A DNA stretch of 64,000 nucleotides from Pleodorina starrii (Eukaryota > Chlorophyta > Chlorophyceae > Chlamydomonadales > Volvocaceae), in assembly GCA_030267565.1 (NCBI GenBank), contig BRXU01000005.1, positions 4,591,501-4,655,500 of the forward strand, written 5' to 3'. A model generated the notes under the pieces. It saw only the letters and a list, made by a program, of their open reading frames with translations. It had not been told where the DNA came from and did not search any database. The translations under genes were made by a program, and so were the position numbers. Positions 44,433 to 56,100 of this stretch are shown in pieces. The first letter of the stretch is position 1, and each line of letters opens with the position of its first letter.

Positions 44433-45540
44433 TGCTTGAACTAAAAAATGAGCCCCTTCCTAATCCTTTTGATTCCCGAAGAATTAAATTCTGAAGATGC
44501 GCCGGCGAAAAAAACTGACACATCGGCAGCGACGGTTTGCACGGCAAGTACAGCGCTTCCGTCACGACGGCGGGATAGGGCGGGATCAATGCGACGATGG
44601 CATTGCGCTGTTTTTGGTTACTGTGAGTCTCACAATGCTGTCATTAACTTGAAATTGTGAAATATTTTGGACCAAAAGGTTTAGCTAGGAACCCTAGCTA
44701 GTTCCAGGGCCTACTAGGGTTACGGTATGCATGTTAGTGCTCGCTAGCTCCAACCAATCTGACAGCGCATTGACCACCGAATCGTGAATGAATGATAATA
44801 ACATTAATATGCTAACTCCCCGCTGCGAATGGGGGCCGGGCGGACCGCTTCTGCAGCCGGTTTCTATCCAACCGCTGCACAGAAGTGCACCGTTGGTGTC
44901 GGTACATTTCTGGAAAAAAATGCCCAGTGACGGCGGAAAGGCGCTAGGAAGGACCCTCAAGCGTATCCGGGCGTATCTCCATAGTCTCATGGGAGATATT
45001 CCGGTCGTATTGCTCGTCCAATCGAGCATCTACCTAGGCGCGAGCGCTTCCTGCTGGAAGCGCTTCGCTTGGTCATAACGATGCCATAAGGAATATGATG
45101 CTGTAACACACGGTCAGATTCTTAACAGCAACACTTGCTGCGGCATTAGCCCAAGCCGCCACAATGATACTCTGTAGGCACTATCTAGCGCGGCGCCGGC
45201 CAGGCCTGATCAACCTGGCTAGCTGCGGTATCCCTTGTGCATTCTAGTAATCAGCTTAGCTGTACTGTCGCTTGTGCGCGCGTAGGCGCCGAGCCCGGAC
45301 CTCACGCATGGAAGAAGGAGCGCGGCCTCGCCCCAGCGGTCAGGCCTCGGGGCCAGTACTGGATGCAGCGAGCCAGTGGGGCGCGAGGGGGGGCCGGCTC
45401 GCACAACCCTATGCACTTGTGAGCCTGCACACCTCACCCGACAAGCGCACAGTGGACGATTTCGCTCATGTTGTCCTGCGCCCCCTATGCATCCGCCTAG
45501 CATGGCTGCACGTGGGGTGGTGGGGCTGGGGGCCCCACTT
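44433..45540. other. Upstream region of the transglutaminase-like gene
   Basis: No conserved gene is seen. The 250 bases before the start codon are AT-richer than average, as expected for a promoter. From about 45270 the plus-strand frame that enters the gag-like repeat is open, so the transposon patch may begin there. Confidence 0.45.
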
Positions 45541-46218
45541 GCAACGCCGGCCGGGCGAAATTGTCGCGCTGCCCCAGGATGACTGGGAGCCCGCTAAACC
45601 CGTCCAGGGCCAGGGCTACGAGTTCGACGGCAAGCCGCAGAACTACACGGCCTCCAAATCCAAGGTCGAGAACTACCTAGTCACCGCGCTGGGGCCGCGG
45701 TCCAGCGCTCGGTACAAACATGCTGACTACAAGTTTGTGGTCACCGTGCCCTGGCGCTGTGAGGCGGTGGCAGCCACAGCCAAACAGAGCTCGGTGGCCA
45801 CGTGCTTGTAGTCAGCGTGCTTGTTACCTGGCGCTGGACCGCGGCCCCAGCGCAATGAGGTGACAAAGTAGTTTTCGACTTTGGACTTGAAAGCCGTGTA
45901 ATTCTGCGGCTTGCCGTCGAACTCGTAGCCCTGGCCCTGGACGGGTTTAGCGGGCTCCCAGTCATCCTGGGGCAGCGCGACTACCGATATCTCACCCGGC
46001 CGGCGCTGCACGCGGTGGGCAACTGCGTACACGGGGCATCGAACACGAAACCCGGGCTGTCCCCTTGAAGTGGGTTTCCCCCTCAGCGCCCATCCCACAC
46101 CAATGTTCCCCTGTATTCCGGGCCCGGTCCCCCGCGGGCTCGAGCCCTCAAACCACCATCCAGTGTGGCTGTCTTCATCCGCCGTGTGGTAGACGGAGAG
46201 CGGCGTGTGAACAGGCAT
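45272..46218. mobile_element. Transposon debris with gag-like fragments in inverted copies
   Basis: A plus-strand frame (45272–45811) and a minus-strand frame (46218–45727) both encode the same segment: RRPGE, ALPQDDWEPAKPVQGQGYEF, then DGKPQNYTA and KSKVENY. The segment resembles the N-terminal part of retroelement gag proteins (a DG-x-P-x-x-Y then K-x-x-x-E-x-Y pattern), but I cannot place it in a family. Each copy is short, has no identified start and is flanked by unrelated sequence. Confidence 0.5.
45541..46016. repeat. Long inverted repeat, arms about 205–225 bp, loop about 45 bp
   Basis: Left arm about 45541–45746, right arm about 45792–46016. Shared landmarks are GCGCTGCCCCAGGATGACTG, CGACGGCAAGCCGCAGAA and GCTGACTACAAG. 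The arms differ at scattered positions and by a few indels, so they are separated copies rather than an assembly fold-back. Confidence 0.9.
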
Positions 46219-46887
46219 CGGTGTCTCCAGCGTGTTCTCGAGCGTTTAGGCGCCTCCCGCGAGGGTGTGGTGACGAATGGGCATCTGGTCCGGATCGAAA
46301 TCGGGGCCGCCAACGTTGGCGGCTGGCACCACCTCGGCACCGCGGCGCTGCTGCAGCGCCCAGCGCCACCACGGCGCCAGTAGCCAGCCCGTCCGCCAGC
46401 ACGGTGATGTTTGGGAATTTGGCGTGCACGCGGGGCCCGCTTCCGCCGCGGTCCGTAACGCAGACGAGCACGCCGCCTCGTCAATGGCCGCGGCATCCAT
46501 CGCTGCCGCCACCACCGGCCCCAGCTCGTGTGGCTGCGGTCTCGAGCTCCGCCCCCGCCACCGCCGCCACCGCCCCCGCCAAGCCCCTCCACCGCCGCCG
46601 CTCCTACAACCGTCTCCGCAGCTCCCACTGCCCCGGGGGCACCCGCCTGTCACCTGGGGGGCGGCGGCGGGCGCCTCCAAGGTAGGCCGTCTGAGCCTTC
46701 AGGCCGCCACCATAGGATGCGAGAGTTACAATGAGGTACCACTAGGGTCCTGCGCTGGCGCATTCTGAGTCAACTCAGAACCTCACGGGCCTGCCGACTG
46801 CAGGCCAGCACCCTCCCTCGCGTCCGCTCATCATTGAGGGAGGGTTGGTCCCATGGGACCCACCGGCGGTTAGTGCTAGGGCACTGC
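46017..46887. other. Unassigned stretch inside the transposon patch
   Basis: Minus-strand frames contain protein-like pieces such as AKFPNITVLADGLATGA and PAANVGGPDFDPDQMP. They sit in different frames, which suggests a decayed or spliced coding sequence continuous with the gag-like copy. No family is recognised. Confidence 0.35.
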
Positions 46888-47937
46888 CTAATGTGGCAGC
46901 CTGGCACGGATATGGCCGTTCGCGTTCGTGTGGAGGAAAGGGTGGGTGCTTGGGACATCATCCCAGTTCGCGCGGGCGTCTCTAACGAGCGCAAAACAGC
47001 GTAGGCGCTCCCAAAAAGCTGCTTCGATACTAATCCCTACTCGATCGCAAAAACCTTGATCGGGCACGGCTGCCCGGGACTTGTACAGCAACTGCCGCCC
47101 TCGTTCCAGCGCTACCATTGCCGCCAGCACAACAATATCCCAAACCTTGCCTACGATGCCTACCGGTGGCTCAGCCAGCCATAATTCACATCGGGAGATG
47201 TGGCCGCCGGTCGCACCCTCTAGTTTCGACCTCAAATGTTGCGCTACTCTGCAGTCCCAAAAGTGATGCATGCGGTCGCCCTGCGACATGGTATCCCCGC
47301 ACGGGCACCTCGCCACATTTGGGCCTCCCAATTGCGCAAGGTGCATGGGGAAGCCCGCAAAGCCGTCCATCGCCAAACGCCAATACGATTCTTTATTCTC
47401 GTTCTCCCACTTCACCTTCCAAAGGCGGGCAAAAGTGGGCTCCCACTTGGCTACTCTCTGCTCCGTGGGTTCTGGCGTGCCCATCGCCTCACCCACGAAA
47501 GCCTGGTGCTTTGCACGTAACTCCGCCCTTGCCCCATCCATCTGCAGCCAGGTCGCCACTCGCGTGGAGAGTTTGGCGAGTGGCAATGCCGTCTCTCCAA
47601 CTCTCCATCCTTAGCATTGCACCATTCTTGCCCACGATTCTTCCTCGGGTGGCGCCGCCTCTAGCCCGTTCGCGTCTTCCAACGTTGCTACGGCTGCCTC
47701 TACCCATCCCGTTGGAATGCGCTCTAAAAGTTCCCTAATGCGCCTGGCTGCGGTCAGGCCCTCGCGTAACGGCAGCGGAACACCCCCTAGGTCTCTGATT
47801 GCCAAGACACCGCTAACACACGCTTCAAAGGGCGGGGTTAAGGGCGACAGCGGCCAATCGCCGGCCAGAGGCCCCGGGGAAGGCAGGGGTGACGGGGGGG
47901 GGGGGGGGAAACGCGGGGCGCGGTGGTTGAGCGCCAT
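46888..47937 (-). pseudogene. LINE C-terminal fragment with one in-frame stop
   Basis: One minus-strand frame runs from 47937 to 46888, broken by a TAA at 47613–47611. The second part has a zinc-binding pattern typical of the end of LINE ORF2 proteins: CPCGDTM, then MHHFWDC and HLRSKLEG, followed by a hydrophobic helix and FWERLRCFALVRDARA. RT and endonuclease domains are absent, so it is truncated at its 5' end, next to a G-run at 47892–47907. It is unrelated in sequence to the LINE at 1–4842. Confidence 0.6.
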
Positions 47938-50163
47938 GGATGCTCCTCAAGCTGTGGAGTAAAAGGCGGGTGCCGGCGCTGGATGGGGGCAACTGCTGGC
48001 GGATGGGGGTGCCGCCCGCCTGTGGGTGAGTCTGCCGGCTGAGCGATGAGCGATGAGGTCGGGTTGGCAGTCGTGAGTGAGGCGGCGATCCGCGAGGGCT
48101 CAGGCCACCTGCCAGGCCGGCCTGTGTGGCTCGGGCGTCGAGTGGCCAGACCCGATCCCCAAGGCATCCAAGGTGATGCCGGGCGAGGCGGGCACGCTAG
48201 TTAGGAGCCCTGGCTCGTGCGGCGGCCACCCCCGGCATGTACGGTATGTTGTGGGCACATGCCTGCGATGGCACCTGATGACCGGCGGTTGGGCCGATCC
48301 AGCAACCACTTTTGCAGGAATGGTAATCTTGGCAACCAAGAGGCTGAGAAGATGGGCGCTTCGCGCTTGGGCCCCGCCCAATAAAAAGGCTGTGTGTGAT
48401 GGCATGTGGGTTGGGCTTTGTGTACCGTATAAATAACCGTTTACCCACAAAGCTCAAACTCGAAGGATACCAGGTTCTAGGGTCATCTCTTGGACCTACC
48501 ATGGAGGGGCCCCCATTCCTTAAGTCGCAACCATTTCATTTTGGCACTCATTGGCACGGTCGGTGTCGGTGGAAACCATCCAGGGATATGATGGCCCCAT
48601 TCGAGACGTTTCAAGATCACCGCTACGGCAGAGGTGCCACTTCCAACCGTTACATCGAATGTCCTGCAAGCAAGGGCTCGTCAGGAAATTGTAACAAAAT
48701 GGCTACGGTGGTGTAACGGCGCCTGTGCGGAGGGAGCCGCACCAGCACCCCTCTCATCATTGACAAACGGCACTGCTGCGCAAGACCGCCGGCGGACAAG
48801 ACCTCCTGGCCCGCACCTCCACACCTCAAGGCAGGCAGGCCTACACAAGGCGATGTGTAATTGGTGCACGCGAGCATCACCTGCCCTAGCATCCAACAAC
48901 CCAGGCGGGTGCAAAACCCTAAAACCCTCCCTCCCTTCCTCAAATGTGCTACCAGCCATTCGTCCATAGATACGGTACGGCACCTGGAAGCAGCACCGCT
49001 AATGACAGCACAGCACAGCGCCGCACAGATCTACCCACAACCCCCCATGTACCCATCATCCATCACGTTTGATACCACACCACAAGCAAACCTACCTACC
49101 CTACAAACAACCTAAGAGGGCGCGTACTACACACGCACACCACCAAACAGCCTACACATGCGCAGGATCAAATCGAAGCACCAGACACCTCTTTTATGAT
49201 GCAGCAAAATCCGTGATGTGATCACACCCTAGACTTAGGGGGTTCGCAGATCGCAGTGCCATGCATGCCGAGTTCTGCGAAGACTACCTGCATCGGACTA
49301 CTCTCCTCATAATACTCGGCAGCTCTTCCCTCGACCTCGCGAACGGCGCCCCCAGACGGGACGTGCCGGTCCGGTCCGCCCTCCTGCTTCAGTGATCACG
49401 AGTGCCCGAGTACCCCGAGTGATCACGCCCATCGCTACTGACATGTAATAATCAGCGATCACTACTGCGATAACTGCAGCGACGGTGCCCCCAGCACACC
49501 GCACCCCGATCCCACAGCCCCGGTCCGCAGCCAGTCAAACAACCAGCGAGGCTCCTGGCGGCGCTGCTGCAAGAGCTGCGAGGAGGTCACGGTATCTATC
49601 TCCAGCGGCTCTCTTCAGTTCATGTGCAGAAAAATCCCGCCGGAAACATCCCGCCATAAAATACGGTACCTGCCGCAGACCGTCTACTCCCTCCCCCACC
49701 GTTCCTCCACAATCACGCGGGGCACACTGTGGTCCCCGGAACACGTAGCCCCCAGTCCACGGGCGTGCCACGAGCGTGTTGCAGTGTACGACATACTCTC
49801 AGGAACCACGACACAATCGAAGACCGAAGGCTGCCGGTGACGGCCCAACCGGCGACGCGTCTCCCGCATCTAAAGCGAGGAGGAGGGACAGAGTTAATAA
49901 GAAGTGCCTCCCTGCCTCCCTGCCGACAACGGCCGCGGCTGAGCGCCATCAAAGACGCGCCGCCATTCGACAGCCGGCCGCTTCCCTGTCCCGCTCTCCC
50001 CCGGTCCCTGCCCCGGCCCCTGCCGCCGGAATCGCACCAGCATCTGCCATATGCCCTCAACATGATCACAAGCAGCAGGCGTCGCCGCCGCCGCCACCAC
50101 CACCCGAAGCGCGGCCCCGACTCGGCTGCGCCGGCTCCGCTGTCACCCCCTCAATCACCTCCA
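47938..50163. other. Intergenic 3' of the PFK2/FBPase2 gene
   Basis: No conserved protein or RNA is seen. A short telomere-like CCCTAAAACCCT lies at 48917–48928. GTGATCACG occurs twice near 49391–49428. The part nearest 50163 should be the 3' UTR of the minus-strand gene. Confidence 0.45.
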
Positions 50164-53100
50164 TCAACTAGCGGCCCCCGCACCGCCGCCGCTGCCGGCT
50201 CCACCACTGCTGCCGCCGCGGGACGTGGCCTCCCCGCCCCCACCCCCACCGGCCGCCAGCGAGGCGCTCCTCTCCAGCAGGTACGCCAACGACAGGGAGG
50301 AGCTCTCCAACGTCGACACCTCCCGCGGGGCCGCAATGCCCTCCGACTCCAACCGCTCCAACCCCACCCCGACCCCGACCCCGACCCCGACCGGGCCTCC
50401 TCCCGGGTGCTCGCCGCCGTCGCCCTCCGGCACCGACCGCGAGCCGCCGCCGCCACCAACGCCACCGTGCACTTGTTGCTGCTGCTGCGGCTGCGTCAGC
50501 GGTGCCACTGCGGTGGCGGTGGCGCTGTCGGCGGCGTCTAGGGCCCCCGAAGGCGGCGCGGGCCCCAGGCCGCCGCCGTGCGAGCCCAGGTTCCGGCCCC
50601 CGGGGCTCCAGGAGTGGGACACGGCAGAGGGCGGCGCCAGGACGTGCTCCGGCGGCGCGCCGCCCTCCGAGCCGCCGCCGCCCACGGTAGCGCCGAACGG
50701 CACTCGGACTTTGCGGGTGCGGCTCTCGGCCGCCGCCGCCGCAGCGAGCGCGGCCGCGCGTGAGGACGGCGAATCGACGCCCGAGGCGCCGCCGCAGCTG
50801 TCGCCAAAGGTGTCGCCGGGGCTCCCGCGCGAGATCGTGAAATGAAAGCCCGAGGAGGGACTGGTGCCCAGCACGCACGGCGGCCCGCCGCCTCCCATGC
50901 CCGAGTTCAGCGACGGGGTCCGGCTGTGGTGGGAGATGGTGGGGCTGCTGCCCGCCGCCGGGCCCTCCGAAAGGCCCTCCGCCGCCGCACCCAACGCCGC
51001 CGCCACCGCCACCACCGACGCCGACGGCGGCGTCGACGCCGGCGGCACGGGCGTGGTAGCAGCGGCCGCCGCGGCGGCGCTGGCGATGCTTCCTTTGGTG
51101 GTGGGCGACCAAGCGGTCGTACCCGCCGCTTCCAGCACCGAGCCGCCAGCCGCCGTCTCCTTCGTCACCTTGGTCACCGCCGCGGCGGCGGTGGCCCTGG
51201 CCGTCGCCAGCGCCGCCTCGTTTCGCTGGTGCACGCTGTACACGGGCGACAGCATGGGCGACGGCACGCCGCTGAAGCTGTCGCTGCTGAAGGTACCCAC
51301 TTGGATCTGCAGCCCCAGGGAGGGCGGCGGCGGCGGCCCGGCGGCGATGGCTGCCTCCATGGCTGCTGCGGCCTCGGGGGCCAGGGCCACGTAGTCGAAG
51401 TCCATGGTGCCGTCGGGGCGGGGCCGCAGCTCCACCAGCGTGTGGAGGGGCACATCCAGCGTGGGGATGGACTGGTCAGAGGGAGGGAGGGGGCGGCGGG
51501 AAGGCGAGAGGAGGGCAGGGGGAGGGGGGGAGAGGGGGAGGGGAGTGAGTGTGAGATTGAGGGCACCATTTGGGGGTACAAAGCCGTGGCGAGTGGCGAG
51601 GGAGGGTGGGGCCAGCACGGCCGTGGTCAAACTGTGGAAAACGGGTGAGGGTTTTAGGGTTTGTTTAGGTTTTTTTAGGGTTTTTAGGGTTGTTTTAGGG
51701 TTGAGGGGTCGGCAACGCGCCGGGTATTATCCGGGTCGCAGCGGGTTGGCTCAGAAGTCGTCGAGACCCAGCGCCGGAAGAAACGTGTTGATGCCGGTAT
51801 TCGGCACGCCTTCTCCCTTCCAGCACCTCCCCCTCCCTCCCCCACCCTCCCCCTCCCTGCTCTCCCCACCCCACCTCCAGCGGCTTGGCCATGAAGTATC
51901 CCAGCACAGCCCTCAGCACCGCCTGGTGCCCCACCACCACAATGCACTCCTTCTCTCGCTCCATCTCAATGATGACGGGCTCCAGCCGCTGAATCACATC
52001 CAGGTAAGACTCGCCGGCGGGGTACCTGGCGGGGAGGAAAGGGAGGCGGTGGAGTGGGTGGGGGCAGCAGGGGGGATGCCATGCGATGTGGGGAGATGTG
52101 GCGGTGGAGAGCAGGGCTCTTGAGCTGCAATACCATCGCCTGGTGCGCGATAGGCGGTGCAGTCCAGCCTGGTCGGCTTTCAGGCGAGAAGCGATGCAGC
52201 CCGCGGTTGTTGTTGTTCGAGGCATCCACCGCGGACTTCCCCCCTCGTGGCCGCGGCGCTTCTGCAGCTGATGACAGCGCTAAATGACCAGGCCGCGCCT
52301 GCGCCACCTCTCCATCGGTCCCGCCCCCCTCGGACCCGCCCGCCCGCCTGGCTCACCGGTAGCGCAGCTTGTCCTTCTGCCTCGCGGCGAACTCCTCGGG
52401 GAACTGCTCCGCGATCTCATCGTACGTCAGCCCGTCGCACGCGCCTGCGTTGGGGTTGGGGTTGGGGCGGGTGAGGCCAGACAGGCCCGGTTGGAGTTGG
52501 GACGGGTCCACTGGTAGACAGGCCCGCAGGGTGAGGCCAGGCAGGCGTGTAGGCCAGGCAGGCAAGCAGGCAGGCAGGCAACGTCCTATGACACCCGAAG
52601 CTACATACTTCAGCAGACAGTTGAACATCCGCAAACATTATAGCTCTGTCCGCTCTGTCCGCTTCCTCCTCCACCTCGTCATGTCTCGGCCCCGCCAGCC
52701 TCGTGAACTTAAGCTCAGCTCAGCTCAGCGCACCCACCCGCCTGGATCTCGTCCAGCGCCTTCCAGCGCAGCTTGGGGAAGGGCAGGTAGCGGGCCGTCT
52801 GGATGGTGCGGCACAACGTCGACGTCCACACCGACACCGGCACGCACGTCTGGTCGTCGTCGTGCTGCAGCGCATGGGCACGTTCAAGGAAGAGTTGAAG
52901 GCGGGTGACTGAGAAGGCGGGGGTTATGCACGGGTAGGCCGGAGCTCGTAACCGGTCAACGTAGCAGGAGGAATACTTTTCGGGCGAGGGGCGGACGAGG
53001 GTCCGGTTGAAAAAGGGGGCGCGAAATGGGCCAGAGCAGCGGATACAGAGGAAAAGGCGGTGGGTGCAGAAAGCCGCTTGCAGAACGCGCGGGCGCCCAG

Positions 53101-56100
53101 GAGCCCAGGCAAGACACACAAGAAGGGGTCCCGCTCCTCCCCGCGCCCTTTCTGGTTTACCCTTCCCCCCCTGCCGCGCTGCGTTCCAGCTGCAACCGCG
53201 CATGCCGCCCCGCCACGTGAATCCACCTCCGCTCCTCCAGGCCCTACACAGTCCCTTAACCCTTCGCTGCGATTTGTTATGCTTGCACCCCCCCCCCTTG
53301 GTTCGCCCCCTGCGCGCCTTCGCCTCACCCCCCGACTGCGCTGGAGAGACAACCGTCTCAACAGCTCCCAACCCCTGGGGCTGGAGTTTAGGGGGCGCGC
53401 CGAAGAACCTGCCACGTAGCCGCGCCCCAAACTTCACGCCCATCCAGGCCCCCATTCCCCCCCCCAGCCCCCGCTGCCTGCCCCCCCACCCCCCCCACCA
53501 TGGGCAGTCGGTCGATGAGCATCTCGGGCAGACAGCGCGCGTAGACCTCCCCCGCGGGGGCCAGCGACGAGTTGCCGCCGATGCGGTGCAGCAGGTTGTA
53601 CTCCGACTGGCCTGAGGGTGGGTGGGTTGACATTAGGGGTTTAGGGTTGTAGGTGGTTTAAGGTTGTAGGGTACCAAACAATATGACACCGCGGCGACAT
53701 CAAGCGGGGGAAACGGAAGGCCGGGCCTGAGTTTGAGGCATCAGGTACATAAGTCCCGGTACACCAGGTCCCGGAACCTGCCACAGCTTCCCTTTTCTCC
53801 CACGCACGCACGCCGCCCCACCCCCGGCTCGGAGCACACACCCTCGCATGTAACGATGTTCCCCCTCCCCCTGCCCCCCAAGCAGCTGCGCCGCAACTTC
53901 AGGCCCCCTACAGTGACCGACCCCGGTTTCCCACAGGCGCCTGCTTGCCAGGAGCCTTGCCAGGCGCACGCTTGGCGCCACGTCCAGGTCCCAGGTCCAT
54001 GCACGTCAATGCCCCCCGCTCTACGCGCGGTCGCTCCCCCGCCCCAGCCGGGTCACCATCCGACCAGCCGACAGCCACCCTCCTGCATCTCACCACCATC
54101 ACCACCATCATTATCATCATACCGCCCACCCTCACCCACACCCACCGTGCCGCGTCAGCCAGATGCGCCGCGCCTGCGCCATGCCCGCCTTGCACACCTG
54201 GCGGGAAAGGGAGGCGAGGTGAAGGGAGGGGGGGTAAGGGAGTGATATGCTCCATGAAAGGGGGGGACGAACTGGGGGACGCAGGAAGCGGTTAACAAAC
54301 GAAGCGGTGACCAGGAAGCCGGGAGCCAGCGATCCGGGAAGTTCCAATCTGGAAGAGGCCAGGTCGGGTAACTCAATCCGCAATTCAACGGCCTTTCTGG
54401 AAGGAGGGAGGAGGGAGGAGGGAGGAGGGAGGAGGGAGGAGGGAGGAGGGAGGAGGGAGGAGGGAGGAGGGAGGAGGGAGGAGGGAGGAGGGAGGAGGGA
54501 GGAGGGAGGAGGGAGGAGGGAGGAGGGAGGAGGGAGGAGGGAGGAGGGAGGAGGGACGAGGGAGGAGGGAGGAGGGACGAGGGAGGAGGGAGGAGGGAGG
54601 AGGGAGGAGGGAGGAGGGAGGAGGGAGGAGGGAGGAGGGAGGAGGGAGGAGGGAGGAGGGAGGAGGGAGGAGGGAGGTGGGAGGAGGGAGGAGGGAGGCG
54701 GGAGGAGGGAGGAGGGAGGAGGGAGGAGGGAGGAGGGAGGAGGGAGGAGGGGGGCCGAGCAGAGGACCTAAGCAGGGCAAGGCAGGGCAGGGCCGCAATG
54801 ACAACGGGTTTCACAACAGAGCCGATGGAGCCCCCCGGGGCGGGGCCTTGACTGGGTGACTGGGTGGCTTGACCCCGGTGCGCGCTGCACTGCCGCCTGC
54901 TCCCGTCCCTCGCCCTCCTCTTAACACTCCACTTCGGAGTGACTCGTCGCTTTCCGATCCCTCAGCCCCAGCCCACAGTTCAAGAGGCTCCCCCGCCCTC
55001 CCTGACCACCCACCCCACCTCCGCTCCCGCCCACCCCCCACCCGACCCCATCTTACCCCGGTCCCCTCCCCACCTCCCCTCCCCCCCCCCACCACCCCCT
55101 CACCTGCATGAGGAAGAATACGATCTTCCCCGGCAGGTAGCCGCTGATGCGGTTCACGTCCATGTGGCCACGACCGGTGACCCTGGGGCAGAGGGGGGGG
55201 GCAGAGGGGGGGGGCAGAGGGGGGCAAGGGGGGGGGCAGAGGGGGGCAGAGGGGGGCAGGGGGGAGGGGCAGAGGGGGGCAGAGGGGGGGGGCAGAGGGG
55301 GGCAGAGGGGGGCAGAGGGGGCAAGAGGGGGGCCGGCAGGGAGTAAAAAGAAGATACGGTACCGCAGAGGGGGAGCGGTAGAGGGAGCAGCGAGGGCAGT
55401 CAGAGCACGGAGGGCCGGTCTACCACCACGTAACCACCCACCGGTGCGAGTTGCCCGGATGGATGGATGGATGGATGCTGGCAGGCAAGGAAAAGGTGTC
55501 AATACACTGCCCCGGGAGCGGAGCGGGAGAGCGGGAGCGGGAGCGCTAATCCCCTCCGGCCGCCCCCTCCTCCAGGCGGAGTCCTCCCCCCTCCCCCCCT
55601 CCCCACCTCCCCACGTTCGTTCAAACAAACCACAAACTGTTGACCTCCGACGGACCCCCCCCATGCACCATCAAACCGCCCCAAGCATTCTTATTTCTTA
55701 ATCATCTTCCCCTCTGTCCCCTGCTGTCCCCCCTGCTGCCCCCCTCCTTCGCGGCTTCCTCACATGTCGATGAGCTTGATGTAGTGGAGGTTGCGGTCGC
55801 TGATGGGCTCGTACACCTCCTCGTACTTGTGGATGCGCTCCTTGAAGTCGGTCAGCGACTGGGCCGGGCCGGGCCGGGCCGGGGAGGGATGTGACGGGAT
55901 GTGATGTGATGTGGTGGCGGGAAACGTGTCTCTAGAGTCGCCAAGGGTCAAGGGCCACGGCCGGACCATTTGTGTCTTCGCTCGTCCGTGCGCACCTCAG
56001 CTCCCCCCCCCGTTACCGTTCACGGGCTCCGGCCTATACGTGGATAACCCCCCCTCCCCCACTTCCCCCCCACCTCCACCACCTCTGTCCCCACTTCCAC

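Noticed and set aside
54402..54752. CRISPR-like array
   Set aside because: There are no spacers: it is a simple 7-bp tandem repeat inside an intron of a eukaryotic gene.
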